Shown in pieces: positions 1 through 9,341 of a stretch of DNA of 64,000 nucleotides; position 1 is the first letter of the stretch, and every line of letters begins with the position of its first letter. Location of the stretch: assembly GCF_024372725.1 (NCBI RefSeq), contig NZ_VOUA01000007.1, positions 62,001 through 126,000 on the forward strand, in the 5' to 3' direction. The position numbers and the translations under genes are program-made. The DNA is from Methanosarcina sp. KYL-1 (GTDB lineage: Archaea; Halobacteriota; Methanosarcinia; Methanosarcinales; Methanosarcinaceae). The notes below the pieces were generated by a model. It made no database searches. It had not been told where the DNA came from and worked only from the letters and a program-made list of their open reading frames with translations.

Positions 1-416
1 ACACAAAACAGGTATATGGATCCTTTTTAGTTTCACTTCTGCTACCTCAAAGACCTGATAAAAAGAGCTATTTACGGCAGGTTTTTCTCCTCTTAATATT
101 TTTCCGGTTCGTGACCTTAAATATCTTCAACAAAACCAGATATAAAGTTTGTGATCTTTTCTCATTTTTTATTATATAATTCACATTTAACCTGGTTCCA
201 TTTTCTGATTTTATTGTGTTCTTTTATATTTTTATATTTTCTCTGCTCCTCTATATTCTGTTTCCCTTTTTTATTTTTTCGGTGTTTTGGAAGTCGAATC
301 AAGAGAATGAATGTAAATTAAGGTAAATTAGAGTAAAAGGGAGGTAGATGAAGGCAAAATAGGTGAAATATGGGCAAAATAAGGATAAAAAAGGTTTTAT
401 TGGAAAATAAACCTTT
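1..416. other. AT-rich intergenic stretch, no gene seen
   Basis: No open frame with a believable start lies here. The first 300 bases are AT-rich with many T runs. Bases 300-410 are purine-rich on the plus strand, with loosely repeated units such as aaggtaaatt and aggtgaaata. This lies downstream of the minus-strand nadC, so part of it may be nadC 3' untranslated sequence. I see no RNA gene. Confidence 0.6.
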
Positions 417-1250
417 TTAATTGCCTGAATCCACAATTTCCAGGCTTATGTCAATCCATCTGGATTTATGAATCAATGAACCCATGGATATGACATCCAC
501 ACCTGTTTTTGCGTATTGTTCGAGGTTTTCGCGGGAAATCCCGCCGGAAGCTTCTATCAGAACAGAGTTCCGCAGCCCTTTTTCTTCGAGTATGCCGAGG
601 GTGTTTCGGATTTCTTCCGGTTTCATGTTGTCGAGCATGATGATGTCTGCTCCCATTCCTGCGGCAAGGACCGCGTCTCCTGCAGACTCGACCTCTACCT
701 CGATTTTTCGGGTGAAACTTGATTTTCGGGCTGCCCTGATTGCGGCTTCGATTCCCATCAGCTTTATGTGGTTGTCCTTAATCATGACCGCGTCCGAAAG
801 GTTGAACCTGTGCGAGTCTCCTCCGCCGGCAATGACTGCTTTCTTTTCGAACTTTCTGATCCCGGGTGTGGTCTTCCGGGTACATGCTACTCTCGTGGTT
901 TCCGAGTGCCTCCTGACAATGTCGACGCAGGCCTGCGTCTGGGTTGCAATCCCACTGAGGTGCCCGAGGAAGTTCAGGACAAGGCGTTCCGCCCTGAGGA
1001 TGGAGACTGCTCCTCCCCTTAACCGGAAAATGATATCTCCTGCCTTGAGCCGGCTCCCGTCCTTCAGGTCGGTTTCGGCCTTAACTCCAAGGTAAGAACA
1101 GATTGCTGCAGCTTCCGTGATTCCGGAAACCGTACAGTCCTCTTTAGTGAAAATAACAGCTTCTGCAGGCCTGTCAGGTACAAGAGTACACGAAACATCG
1201 TCGTACCCCAGGTCTTCTTCTATGAAGCTTTCGATTTCCTTGATAAGCAT
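417..1250 (-). CDS. nadC: nicotinate-nucleotide pyrophosphorylase (quinolinate phosphoribosyltransferase)
   Basis: Cytoplasmic enzyme that converts quinolinate and PRPP to nicotinate mononucleotide, CO2 and pyrophosphate in de novo NAD synthesis. The 277-residue product has the usual family length. It carries the signature stretch TRKTTPGIRKFEKKA, then GGGDSHRFNLSDAVMIKDNH, and the C-terminal barrel motifs DIIMLDN and EASGG. The open frame runs about 200 codons further upstream, but that part has no family similarity, so I chose the ATG at 1250 (MLIKEIESFIEEDLGYDD), which matches the usual N-terminus. It is transcribed divergently from nadX, and nadA lies just beyond, so the whole aspartate-to-NaMN route is grouped here. 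Family assignment is very secure; the start is well supported. Confidence 0.95.
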   Translation of the reverse strand: MLIKEIESFIEEDLGYDDVSCTLVPDRPAEAVIFTKEDCTVSGITEAAAICSYLGVKAETDLKDGSRLKAGDIIFRLRGGAVSILRAERLVLNFLGHLSGIATQTQACVDIVRRHSETTRVACTRKTTPGIRKFEKKAVIAGGGDSHRFNLSDAVMIKDNHIKLMGIEAAIRAARKSSFTRKIEVEVESAGDAVLAAGMGADIIMLDNMKPEEIRNTLGILEEKGLRNSVLIEASGGISRENLEQYAKTGVDVISMGSLIHKSRWIDISLEIVDSGN

Positions 1251-1502
1251 GGTCTTTACCCTGGGTACTCTATGCTCCCCGGATTTATAAGGTGTGCGGG
1301 CGTTTCTGCTGTCAGGGGTTTTGTAGAAACGTTTGTAAGAGAGGGAATTAAGTTCTGGTAATAGAAAGTTTGCGAGAGGGGCAATAGAAGGTTTTAAGAG
1401 AGGGAATGGAATACAGTACCCCTTGTCCTCCGGGCTTGCAAAGCCAGGCACTGGAAAAAGTTGCAATAGATTAATGTACTTATTATTTTTCAGGAGTTTA
1501 GA

Positions 1503-2318
1503 ATGCTCAAAATAGGAATTATTGGCTGCGGATTTATCGGCGGGCAGATCTGCAGGGCTGTTGACAAAGGTGAGGTGGAGGCGGAACTGTATGGCCTCTG
1601 TGACTCCTCGGTAGTTAAGGCCCTGGACCTTGCAGCTTCCCTCAATACATGCAAACCGCAGTACATGGAAATTGAAAAACTCGTTAGGAATGTGGACCTT
1701 GTAGTGGAATGTGCTTCCCAGGCGGCAGTCCGGTTCATAGTTCCCGAAGCCCTCAAAGCAGGGTGTGACGTAATGGTCCTCAGTGTCGGTGCCCTTGCGG
1801 ATAAAGCCCTCAGGGAGGAGCTTTTCAGGCTTGCGAAGGAGCACAACTGTAAACTCTACTTCCCCTCGGGAGCTGTTGTGGGGATCGACGGGCTGAACTC
1901 TGCATCTTCAGCAGGTATTTCCTCGGTTACCCTGACCACCCGGAAGCCTCCTTCAGGTCTTAAAGGGGCACCTTTTATCGTAGAACACGGGATTGAGCTT
2001 GAAAAAATTGATACGGAAATTGTCGTTTTCGAGGGCCCTGCCTCCGAAGCTGTGAAAGCTTTCCCTGCAAACGTAAATGTCGCAGCAACCATCAGCCTTG
2101 CAGGCATAGGTTTCGAGCGGACGAAAGTAAAGGTAATCGCCGATCCTTCCCTGTCCCGAAACGTCCACGAAATCGCAGTCGAAGGCGATTTTGGCAGGTT
2201 TTCCGCCAGAGTTGAAAACTTCCCTTCCCCCGAAAACCCGAAAACAAGTTATCTTGCGGCCCTTTCGGCAATTTCCGCCCTGAAAAAGATGGTAAACCCA
2301 TTCCAGATAGGGACCTGA
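1503..2318 (+). CDS. nadX: L-aspartate dehydrogenase
   Basis: NAD(P)-dependent enzyme that oxidises L-aspartate to iminoaspartate, the substrate of quinolinate synthase. It replaces the flavoprotein NadB in many archaea. The 271-residue protein starts with a Rossmann nucleotide-binding motif (GIIGCGFIGGQI), has the SGAVVGIDGL segment near residue 120, and the C-terminal catalytic-domain signature PANVNVAATISLAGIG. A ribosome-binding site (aggag, 1492-1496) sits upstream of the ATG. The product feeds NadA, encoded about 0.5 kb downstream on the same strand, and NadC, encoded divergently. The context makes the function firm. Confidence 0.94.
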   Translation: MLKIGIIGCGFIGGQICRAVDKGEVEAELYGLCDSSVVKALDLAASLNTCKPQYMEIEKLVRNVDLVVECASQAAVRFIVPEALKAGCDVMVLSVGALADKALREELFRLAKEHNCKLYFPSGAVVGIDGLNSASSAGISSVTLTTRKPPSGLKGAPFIVEHGIELEKIDTEIVVFEGPASEAVKAFPANVNVAATISLAGIGFERTKVKVIADPSLSRNVHEIAVEGDFGRFSARVENFPSPENPKTSYLAALSAISALKKMVNPFQIGT

Positions 2319-2783
2319 ACCCCGGAAGCCCGGTTCCTCAGGCCGGGTGCAGTGGACCCTGAACCACGCACCGGCCAGAAGTTTCTTTTATATTTTTATA
2401 TTATTTCTATATTTTTTCATCCTCTTCTATCTTTTATCTCACATGTTATATTTTTTATATCTTAATTTACTCATTACTGTCTCAGGCAGCCTATCTTCCC
2501 TGTGTTCATAAATGTTATATAGTTCGTAAGAGTTAAGCAGGTACGTTCCCCGGAACTGGTAGCATGAGTGCAGAAAAGCTCTTGATGGATCGATTTCCTT
2601 TATCGAACTTTCTTTATTTCGAGCTCACTTTCATGTCCCGGATCAACTTCAAGTAAACATCAACCAATGCCAGCATAAGCCTTTATGTTTACATCCACCT
2701 TTACTTTAACTTCAGCCTTTATGAACCATAATTATATTCCATCTCAAAAATTATATTCCATCTCAAAAGCTCCCGGTGGTCCC
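2319..2783. other. intergenic region upstream of nadA
   Basis: This 465-base gap separates nadX from nadA. It is T-rich after nadX (2385-2470), consistent with transcription termination, and then becomes mixed. The open frame of nadA extends into it (from 2685), but the extension has no family similarity. I see no RNA gene or clear operator. A tandem ttatattccatctcaaaa duplication lies at about 2730-2768. Confidence 0.5.
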
Positions 2784-3701
2784 ATGCAGCAAGCAGAACT
2801 TATAGAAAGGATCAAAGACCTGAAGAAAAAAAGAAATGCAGTGATTCTATCTCACTATTATTCCCGCCCCGAGGTCCAGGATATTGCGGATTTTGTTGGG
2901 GACTCCCTTGCCCTTAGCCAGGAAGCCGTCCGCCAGACTGCAGATGTTATCGTTTTTTGTGGGGTCCACTTCATGGGGGAAAGCGCTGCAATCCTCTCTC
3001 CTGAAAAGACCGTCCTTTTGCCGGAAATCGATGCTAGCTGTCCGATGGCCGACATGGCAGGCCTGGAGAGTCTCAGGAAAGAAAAAGAAAAGCACCCCGG
3101 AGTCCCGGTTGTCTGCTATGTGAACAGTTCGGCTGCGGTCAAGGCTGAGTCCTACATCTGCTGCACCTCTGCAAACGCCGTGGAAGTGGTAAACTCCCTG
3201 GATGCCGAAGAGGTCATCTTTGTACCGGACAAAAACCTTGCAGCATATGTGGCATCGCGTACGGACAAGAAAATCATTCCCTGGGAAGGGCACTGTCCCA
3301 CGCATCACCAGATCCTCAGGGAAGACGTCCTGAAGATGAAGGAAGAGCACCCTGAGGCTAAATTCATCGCCCACCCGGAATGCCGCCCCGAAGTCCTGGA
3401 ACTTGCGGACCGTGTTGCAAGTACCAGGGGGATGATCATGTATGCAAAAGAGTCAGAAGCCAGGGAGTTCATAGTGGGGACCGAGTGCGGGCTTATCCAC
3501 GGGCTTTTGAAGGAAGCTCCTGAAAAGACCTTTTACTGCATAACCCCGTACGCCTGCTGCCCGAGCATGAAGATGGTCAACCTTGAAAAGGTCCTGGCTT
3601 CCCTTGAAAAGATGCAGCATGTGGTCACAGTACCCGAAGACATAAGGATACGGGCAAAAGAAGCCCTTGACCGGATGCTTGCCGTGAAAATTAACAGGTA
3701 A
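2784..3701 (+). CDS. nadA: quinolinate synthase A
   Basis: Iron-sulfur enzyme that condenses iminoaspartate with dihydroxyacetone phosphate to give quinolinate. From the chosen ATG ([20 protein letters not shown]) the protein has 305 residues, typical for the family. Conserved motifs include [19 protein letters not shown] near the N-terminus, CTSANA, HPEC and CCPSM, which carry the three cysteines that bind the [4Fe-4S] cluster, and EMHH-like WEGHCPTHH. The start at 2784 is preceded by ggtggt and matches other NadA N-termini. The longer upstream reading frame looks like untranslated sequence. It works with NadX and NadC beside it. Confidence 0.95.
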   Translation: MQQAELIERIKDLKKKRNAVILSHYYSRPEVQDIADFVGDSLALSQEAVRQTADVIVFCGVHFMGESAAILSPEKTVLLPEIDASCPMADMAGLESLRKEKEKHPGVPVVCYVNSSAAVKAESYICCTSANAVEVVNSLDAEEVIFVPDKNLAAYVASRTDKKIIPWEGHCPTHHQILREDVLKMKEEHPEAKFIAHPECRPEVLELADRVASTRGMIMYAKESEAREFIVGTECGLIHGLLKEAPEKTFYCITPYACCPSMKMVNLEKVLASLEKMQHVVTVPEDIRIRAKEALDRMLAVKINR

Positions 3702-3877
3702 GTGAACATTAGCAGGGAAGGTCCGCAAGGTTTCCGGGTTGAATCTCCCTATTGAATCTCCGGGCCTCAAACCGGCTTCATTTGAAAAGCCGGGTCTTTT
3801 CATTCCTTTATGGACAGGCTGGGGTCCCGCCGGGAAAATCCGATACTTTTAATACTTTATAATGCTGCTTTCTTCTG

Positions 3878-4747
3878 ATGTCTGCCGGAGTACGCACATA
3901 CCTGGAACTTATGAGATACGGAAACTGCCTTATGGCAGGTTTTGCAGCCGTAATCGGAACGCTGATAGCTTTCAATATCCTGAAATCCGACCCATTGAGT
4001 TCATATCATCCGGGGACGTTTCCTTTTCTTGATGCAGCCCTCGTGTTCCTGGTGGTATTCCTTGTCTCAGGCGCAGGAAACGCTATCAATGACTATTTTG
4101 ACATCAAGATCGATTCCATTAACCGGCCCGAGCGTCCCATCCCCTCCGGAAGGGTGAAAGCAAAAGAGGCCCTTTACTTTTCCTATTTCCTCTTTGCTCT
4201 GGGTACAGGGCTTGCTTTTTCTATCAACACCATCTGCGGGGCAATTGCCCTGTTTAATTCCCTGCTCCTTATCTTCTACGCAAAAACCCTGAAAGGGACT
4301 CCCCTTTTCGGAAATCTGAGCATCGGCTACCTTACCGGTTCCACCTTTTTGTTCGGGGCTTCGGTTTTAGGGTACCAGGGACTTGAAGCGCTTTTCGTGC
4401 TCTTCTTGCTGGCCGCCCTTGCCATCACGGCCCGGGAAATCGTAAAGGATATAGAGGATATGGAAGGGGACAGGCAGGAAGGTGCAGACACCCTGCCCCT
4501 CCGGATAGGCGCAAAAAAAGCAGGCTACCTGGCAGTGCTGATCGGGTTCCTTGCAGTGTTTTTAAGCCCGCTCCCTTACCTGATGTCCATTCTGGGCATG
4601 CGCTACCTCTACCTGGTTTTCCTGGCAGACCTGGGTTTCCTGGCAGCAATCTACCAGCTCCTTGCCCGGGACAACCCGACGAAATCCTCTAAAATGTTCA
4701 AAATTGCCATGCTTTTTGCCCTGATCGCGTTTGTGGCCGGGGCTTAA
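3878..4747 (+). CDS. digeranylgeranylglyceryl phosphate synthase (UbiA family)
   Basis: Integral membrane prenyltransferase that adds the second geranylgeranyl chain in archaeal ether-lipid synthesis (geranylgeranylglyceryl phosphate to digeranylgeranylglyceryl phosphate). The 289-residue protein has about eight membrane segments and the two aspartate-rich UbiA motifs: [20 protein letters not shown] near residue 71 and [20 protein letters not shown] near residue 187. It begins [17 protein letters not shown], typical of the archaeal lipid branch. It stands alone between nadA and a convergent S-adenosylmethionine synthetase gene. Another UbiA prenyltransferase role (for example methanophenazine synthesis) cannot be excluded, but the sequence style favours the lipid enzyme. 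Confidence 0.85.
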   Translation: MSAGVRTYLELMRYGNCLMAGFAAVIGTLIAFNILKSDPLSSYHPGTFPFLDAALVFLVVFLVSGAGNAINDYFDIKIDSINRPERPIPSGRVKAKEALYFSYFLFALGTGLAFSINTICGAIALFNSLLLIFYAKTLKGTPLFGNLSIGYLTGSTFLFGASVLGYQGLEALFVLFLLAALAITAREIVKDIEDMEGDRQEGADTLPLRIGAKKAGYLAVLIGFLAVFLSPLPYLMSILGMRYLYLVFLADLGFLAAIYQLLARDNPTKSSKMFKIAMLFALIAFVAGA

Positions 4748-4903
4748 ACTCCGGTTAGGCATATACGGTCAGGAATATACGATCAGGGTTTAAACTCTGC
4801 CCGGGGCGAAAACTCTGCCCTAAACGAAAAATCTGGCAGGGCCCAGATTTTGCAGTCTGGTCCAATGCTGCTTTTCCCTGCAAGGTATTTTCAGCAGGTA
4901 TTT

Positions 4904-6136
4904 TCAGCAGATGGAAATCTTTCCTGCCGCAAGTTCCATGCAGAACTCCTGGATGTTTTCAAGCTCTTTTTCTATGACCTCGGCAGCTTCTTTTTCCACA
5001 TCCCCTGCCGATCCTTTTTTCATGATCAGCTGGGCGGTTGCTATCTGCGGCCTGTCGATGGGAGTCCCGATCTCGCTCAGGAGCCAGACATAGACTTCGG
5101 AAAGGTCAGGCACCTGCCTGTAGATCCGGTCTGCAATCCTGTGGGAAAGGATGTTGTAGATCTTTCCTATGTGGCTGACCGGGTTTTTCCCGGCGGCAGC
5201 TTCACTGCTGACAGGACGGTTTAAGGGGATGATCCCGTTTACCCGGTTTCCGCGCCCCACCTGCCCGCAGTCGGCGTCTTCTGCTGATGTGCCCGTAACA
5301 GTGGTGTAGACCCCTTCAAGGCCGCGGCCGGGCATGTCAAGGGTGTTTAAGGACGCCGAGGTCTTCATGGCTGTCCCGGCTCCGGATTCCTCTACCTCTT
5401 TTTCCGCAAACCCGGAGGTAAATCTCTCTATCTGTTCGTGCAGCTCGGTTTTCTTCCTGAAATAGTCTGCTTCGGACTCCACAAAGCGGTCCACAAGGGG
5501 CATTGCAACCGTCAGGTGGACGTCGGAACCGTGCCTTAGCCCCATTACCTTGATGTCTTCCCCTGACTCCGGGTGCTCTTTCTTGAACTTCCTGGAGTTA
5601 AGGTGGCGTTCGCATTCGAGCACCAGCCGTTCCGTGGGGCTGAGGGGGGCATACCCAACGGCTGCTGAGGTATCATTTGCCCCCAGGGTCTCCCCTCCCC
5701 GGCTGAAGATGTCCGTCAGTTCGGCTGAGCCTTTTTTCAGCTCCACCTGGTAAAAGAGGTTTTCCGGGTCAACAAAGCGGAGGTTTTCGGAGAGCCATTC
5801 CTTTGCTGTGTCAACCGCAAGGCCGGAGACATCGATTTCGACTCCTCCTGCCTCGAAGGTTGCCCGGTCCCCGAAGATGAGGCGCATAGGGCTTACGACT
5901 TCTCCCCCTCCGAATTTCCCTTTCACTTCCCCGGCAACAAGCAGTCCCTTGTCGATGTTGTGGTGCAGGATGGTCCCGAAGGTTTCCAGGTACTTCTTGC
6001 AGAGGTTCACGGAAACCTGTTCCATTATGGAATCGCAAATGTAATCCGGGTGCCCCACACCCTTTCTTTCGACAACTTCAACCTTTTGCCGGTAGACTTC
6101 CGAAGCCTTCAATTCTTCTATAACTATATTTCTCAA
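4904..6136 (-). CDS. mat: S-adenosylmethionine synthetase, archaeal type
   Basis: Makes S-adenosylmethionine from methionine and ATP. The 410-residue protein belongs to the archaeal family, which is very different from bacterial MetK. Recognisable motifs are ERKGVGHPDYICDS near residue 24, GAGTAMKTSASLNTLDMPGR in the middle, then CGQVGRGNRVNGIIPLNRP and NPVSHIGKIYN. The length and N-terminus (MRNIVIEELKASEVYRQKVE) fit the family. The gene is convergent with the UbiA gene. Its promoter region contains an unusual tandem 14-base repeat (6196-6316). Confidence 0.95.
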   Translation of the reverse strand: MRNIVIEELKASEVYRQKVEVVERKGVGHPDYICDSIMEQVSVNLCKKYLETFGTILHHNIDKGLLVAGEVKGKFGGGEVVSPMRLIFGDRATFEAGGVEIDVSGLAVDTAKEWLSENLRFVDPENLFYQVELKKGSAELTDIFSRGGETLGANDTSAAVGYAPLSPTERLVLECERHLNSRKFKKEHPESGEDIKVMGLRHGSDVHLTVAMPLVDRFVESEADYFRKKTELHEQIERFTSGFAEKEVEESGAGTAMKTSASLNTLDMPGRGLEGVYTTVTGTSAEDADCGQVGRGNRVNGIIPLNRPVSSEAAAGKNPVSHIGKIYNILSHRIADRIYRQVPDLSEVYVWLLSEIGTPIDRPQIATAQLIMKKGSAGDVEKEAAEVIEKELENIQEFCMELAAGKISIC

Positions 6137-6195
6137 ACTCTTACCCCCATAAATTCCCCGTAAACGGGCGATGCAATATTTTGCAGGAGTCCGTC

Positions 6196-6316
6196 AAATG
6201 GCTCAAATTAAATGGCTTAAATTATGACTCACCTTAAATGACTCACCTTAAATGACTCACCTTAAATGACTCGAATTAAATGGCTCAAATTAAACGGCTC
6301 AATTAAATGATTTATT
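6196..6316. repeat. degenerate 14-bp tandem repeat upstream of mat
   Basis: About nine head-to-tail copies of a 14-base unit, consensus aaatgRctcaMMtt, fill the gap between mat and the RNA ligase partner gene. The central copies (ttaaatgactcacc, three times) are nearly identical and the outer ones drift. A further partial copy is at 6331-6350. There are no spacers of CRISPR type. The tract lies in the 5' region of mat. Confidence 0.8.
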
Positions 6317-6342
6317 AAGAGATTCGGATGTAATGGCTCAAA

Positions 6343-7092
6343 TTAAATGAAATCAAGCTCTTCTGAGTGCCCTTCTTTCTTTTTGTCTTCTTTTGAAGGC
6401 CCGGCTTCCTTTTCACCGTCCGGCCGGTGCTTCAGGTATTCCTTGATCATCATCGGGAAGGTATTTGCAGGCACAAAGCGGACCCCCAGTTGCTCTGCCC
6501 ATTTCTCTATCCCGTAATCGCTTGCGACTACGGCGGCATCGAGTTCCTTGGCAAGGATAAGGACGTCAATGTCCGGGGCGCTGTCCAGGATTCCATAGCG
6601 AAGGGCAGCACGGTATTTGTTCCGGAACTTCCCGATAATCCCGCCTATGACCTCCCTTTCCACTTCTTCCCGGTACTCCTTTTTCCTGTTCTGCGGGTTC
6701 TCCATGAAGAGGCATTCAGTGGCAGCTTCCCATATGGCATCTTCCGCAACGCCCATTCCCCTATTGATCCTCTCCCGCATGTATGCCACGTATTCGTGGA
6801 AGATCTGGGAAGTTACGTCCACCCTGTAGCGGTCAGGAGACTTTTTTACAAGCCAGGTATCGATCTTTGCCGTCACTTCCCTATCGCAGCCGTTGCGGCT
6901 GGCAAATTCATACATCTCCTTGTACACCGACGGGTAGGGTACGTAACAGCTGATCCCGTACTGCAGGCGGGCGTCGGCTATCAGGTCGAGGATTTCCTTC
7001 ATCCCCTCGCAAAGGGAGGTGTAGCCCAGGACCTCGCGGGTCTGCAGATCCGTTAATGCTGTGGTATCCAGCACAAATCTCTGCTTAAGCAT
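6343..7092 (-). CDS. RNA ligase partner protein (PIN-domain, UPF0278 family)
   Basis: The 249-residue protein from [15 protein letters not shown] matches the archaeal family found beside, or co-occurring with, ATP-dependent RNA ligase. The N-terminal [10 protein letters not shown] and the later [21 protein letters not shown] segment give the acidic residues of a PIN nuclease-like fold. I chose the internal ATG at 7092 because the 17 upstream codons have no family similarity. No RNA ligase gene is nearby in this window. The C-terminus is lysine- and glutamate-rich. The molecular activity of the family is not well established; the fold is inferred from the acidic motifs. Confidence 0.82.
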   Translation of the reverse strand: MLKQRFVLDTTALTDLQTREVLGYTSLCEGMKEILDLIADARLQYGISCYVPYPSVYKEMYEFASRNGCDREVTAKIDTWLVKKSPDRYRVDVTSQIFHEYVAYMRERINRGMGVAEDAIWEAATECLFMENPQNRKKEYREEVEREVIGGIIGKFRNKYRAALRYGILDSAPDIDVLILAKELDAAVVASDYGIEKWAEQLGVRFVPANTFPMMIKEYLKHRPDGEKEAGPSKEDKKKEGHSEELDFI

Positions 7093-7118
7093 TTTTCCAA
7101 AATCCTGTAGATTGGTAC

Positions 7119-7203
7119 GTATTTTAAATGGTAAGCATTTCAAAATCGTCCTTATTTGAAATGGTCCTTGTTTGAAATGCCTTATTTTAAATGGTCCGTA
7201 TTT
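7119..7203. repeat. short imperfect direct repeats upstream of the RNA ligase partner gene
   Basis: Four loose copies of a 14-16 base unit (ttatttgaaatggtcc, ttgtttgaaatgcc, ttattttaaatggtcc and a partial copy near 7119) run in tandem just before the start of the minus-strand gene. The aaatgg core is also present in the 14-base repeats on the other side of this gene. Confidence 0.6.
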
Positions 7204-7675
7204 CTTAAGATATCCTTTATGGCCTCAGGAGCTTCGCAGAGGCTCAGTCTGTAAGCCCTTCCTGAGTTTTTCCAGGGTTGCTTTGAGTTATCCCATTTCC
7301 CTCTTTATGTATTGAACAAGGAACAATAAAATTCTTTGTCTCATTCCGGCCTGACTCTTTTCGGCCTTTTTTGCCTTCTGTTTTGTTTTTGTCACGTCCG
7401 ATTTTCTCATTTTATTTCCATTTTTAATTTTTTTATTTAAAATATGTTTTTCATACCCTATCTTTTGCTTTCAATTATTCTTCTTTCCATTTTTTTGATC
7501 TATCTCTGGCAGATTTATAATTATTATTTATGTTATTTTCCTTTGAATTTTGATCAAAATCAATAACTGTATATAGTTTTAAAACATAAATTTACATAGG
7601 GAAGTTAATATCAGAGGCGGACAACCGTACTCTAAACAGACTCTGAACAGATAGTTTTCTTGGAGGTTTTTTGCT
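7204..7675. other. intergenic, AT-rich, probable promoter region
   Basis: No convincing gene. T- and A-rich from 7380 to 7600, with a TATA-like tract near 7567-7590 (aactgtatatagttttaaaa). It ends in a good ribosome-binding site (tggaggtttt, 7660-7670) that serves the small frame beginning at 7676. Confidence 0.5.
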
Positions 7676-7828
7676 TTGAAGGCAGCGTATTGCTCCGGAA
7701 AACATTCAAATAATAGTAAATCTGTTTACGGCGTTACGGTAATGTACATGTCAGCCCCGGTTGAAACTCCCATCCTGAACCCTCAACAGGTGCAAAAACC
7801 GGGCACTAAAAAGGTTGATTGCAGTTGA
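7676..7828 (+). CDS. possible small protein, 50 residues
   Basis: A TTG start preceded nine bases upstream by GGAGG opens a 50-codon frame (MKAAYCSGKHSNNSKSVYGV at its start) that ends at 7828. I do not recognise a family. Two cysteines and a polar composition are visible, with no membrane segment. The strong ribosome-binding site and the TATA-like tract upstream are the only support. It could be a leader peptide or small gene upstream of the zinc-ribbon gene at 7993. Confidence 0.35.
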   Translation: MKAAYCSGKHSNNSKSVYGVTVMYMSAPVETPILNPQQVQKPGTKKVDCS

Positions 7829-7992
7829 GTGGGGAAAACGGAAACTTTAGGGCTATAAAATACGGTAGATGAAAAACATACGGTAGAAAAACTGAAAATT
7901 GGTGGATCAAATTGAGCGCAAACACGGAAATCTTAAATACAGGCCAGGGACAGGGCCTGGCTAGAAATCCTTTGGGTAAAGGAGGCGATGCA

Positions 7993-8340
7993 ATGGCAGA
8001 GTATTGCAACATCTGTGGTCGGGAGCTGCTTGAAGACGTGCTGGTAGTGGATACCAGTCTTGACATGAAGCCTATCATGTTCAGGGACGTCCATGGGGAC
8101 CGGTCCGATCTGATATGTATTGATTGTGCAATTGATTCAGTTGAAAACCCGCCCTTCGTGTGCTCAAGATGCGGACAGCCAATTGAATTTAATGAAAAAT
8201 TCTATATTTTCAAGGAAGCCGTCACAAAACCTGGAGGTCCCAAGGTTGACTTCAAGGAGAGCTGCCTTGAGGATAAATACGTCTGCAGCACATGTTTCGA
8301 TGAGATCATGAACCCTGACCACGAAGAAATAGAAGCCTGA
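7993..8340 (+). CDS. small zinc-ribbon protein with four CxxC motifs
   Basis: A 115-residue soluble protein with four CxxC pairs: CNIC near residue 5, CIDC near 46, CSRC near 58 and CSTC near 101. This suggests two zinc sites. Composition is acidic and there is no membrane segment. I place the start at the ATG at 7993 because of a strong ribosome-binding site (aaaggaggcga, 7977-7987). An alternative TTG start at 7912, with ggtgga before it, would add 27 residues. The exact family is not recognised. A nucleic-acid-binding or regulatory role is possible but not shown. Confidence 0.75.
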   Translation: MAEYCNICGRELLEDVLVVDTSLDMKPIMFRDVHGDRSDLICIDCAIDSVENPPFVCSRCGQPIEFNEKFYIFKEAVTKPGGPKVDFKESCLEDKYVCSTCFDEIMNPDHEEIEA

Positions 8341-8375
8341 TATCAGTTTAGATAGAAGACCTTTTTGTTTTACAC

Positions 8376-8490
8376 GCCCTGAAGTCGCTTTTCCTCAGGG
8401 CAAATAACGGGCCTTTCAGCCCGAAACAGGGTTCATGCCCGAAAAAAACAGAACTGCTTTTCCAGTTCTGTTTAACCCGATTTTTTCCTT
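8376..8490 (+). terminator. two hairpins and T-run after the zinc-ribbon gene
   Basis: A 7-bp stem (gccctga/tcagggc, 8376-8401) is followed by an 11-bp perfect stem (8446-8473, arms aaacagaactg and cagttctgttt) and then a T-rich run from 8481. This arrangement fits intrinsic termination of the gene ending at 8340. Confidence 0.55.
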
Positions 8491-8940
8491 TGTTTTCCTT
8501 TTCCTTTGTTTACTGTTAGTTTTCCTGCTTTTCCATCCCTCTGTTCAAGGCTACAGATGGAAATGCTGAAACATGCTTTAATATGCAAACACTTCTCAAT
8601 TATGAATGGAGTTCTCGTGAATCCTGTTTGTGAAATTTTCTTCTACAGGTTGTGGAAAACGTTCCCTGAGGGATGCCCTGAATACCATAAGGGGTGCCCT
8701 GAGGTCTGTAACAAACGGTTTCTCGAGAGCCGTCACCTGAGCTTCAGATGAAAGGTTCATGGAGGCTTCTTAGAAAAGGGATTTCCAGAGATGCCCGGTT
8801 CAGGAGCATGAACTTTAATTTCATGAAGGCGTAATTATTGGTCATAAGGAACATAATCATGGTTTCATAATCATGATTCAATGAGCACAAATATTGGTTT
8901 CATGTAACTCCAAAATTCTCGTTTACGGGGGTGTAATTAA
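8491..8940. other. intergenic region, no supported gene
   Basis: An 81-codon frame exists at 8506-8751 but lacks a ribosome-binding site and family resemblance. Internally repeated phrases (gatgccctga/ggtgccctga near 8672-8703, and several catgaa/tcatgatt words near 8815-8900) make it look like drifting non-coding sequence. The last bases contain the ribosome-binding site (gggggtg) for the thioredoxin-like gene. Confidence 0.5.
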
Positions 8941-9333
8941 TTGGAAGAAAGCTACGTAGTTGAAATTGAGGATGCGACCTGGGGTACACAGGTGGAAAGT
9001 TCTAAAAAACCGGTTATTGTGATGTTTTACAGCCTTAGTTGCCCGTTTTGTAAAGCGATGGAGCCCTATTTTGAGGAGTATGCGAAAGAATTCAGGGATT
9101 CTGCGGTCTTTGCACGGATGAACGTGACAATAAACACCTGGACTGCTGAAAGGTACGGGGTCCAGGGCACACCCACCTTCAAGTTCTTCTGCCATGGGAA
9201 GCCCATCTGGGAGCAGGTAGGGCAGGTCTACCCTTCCATCCTGAAATCCGCTGTTGAGAACATGGTCGAGTACGGCGAGGACTGCGTGCGGAAAACCACG
9301 CCAATCGGGCAGGACATTACAGGTTACGTGTAA
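8941..9333 (+). CDS. thioredoxin-fold protein
   Basis: Single-domain thioredoxin-like protein of 130 residues, probably a cytoplasmic disulfide reductant. It has the redox motif CPFC in FYSLSCPFCKAMEPYFEEYA near residue 35 and the conserved cis-proline segment GVQGTPTFKFF near residue 77. The start is a TTG at 8941 following a gggggtg ribosome-binding site. No signal peptide is visible. The active-site dipeptide Pro-Phe differs from the classical Gly-Pro and is nearer to glutaredoxin- and NrdH-like variants. The partner reductase is not in this window. The adjacent FetAB-like operon is convergent. Confidence 0.85.
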   Translation: MEESYVVEIEDATWGTQVESSKKPVIVMFYSLSCPFCKAMEPYFEEYAKEFRDSAVFARMNVTINTWTAERYGVQGTPTFKFFCHGKPIWEQVGQVYPSILKSAVENMVEYGEDCVRKTTPIGQDITGYV

Positions 9334-9341
9334 GCTGCCTT

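Noticed and set aside
6196-6316. CRISPR-like repeat array
   Set aside because: The units are 14 bases, contiguous, and drift in sequence. There are no unique spacers and no cas genes.
8506-8751. 81-codon frame after the zinc-ribbon gene
   Set aside because: It sits past the terminator in repeated, low-information sequence with no ribosome-binding site.
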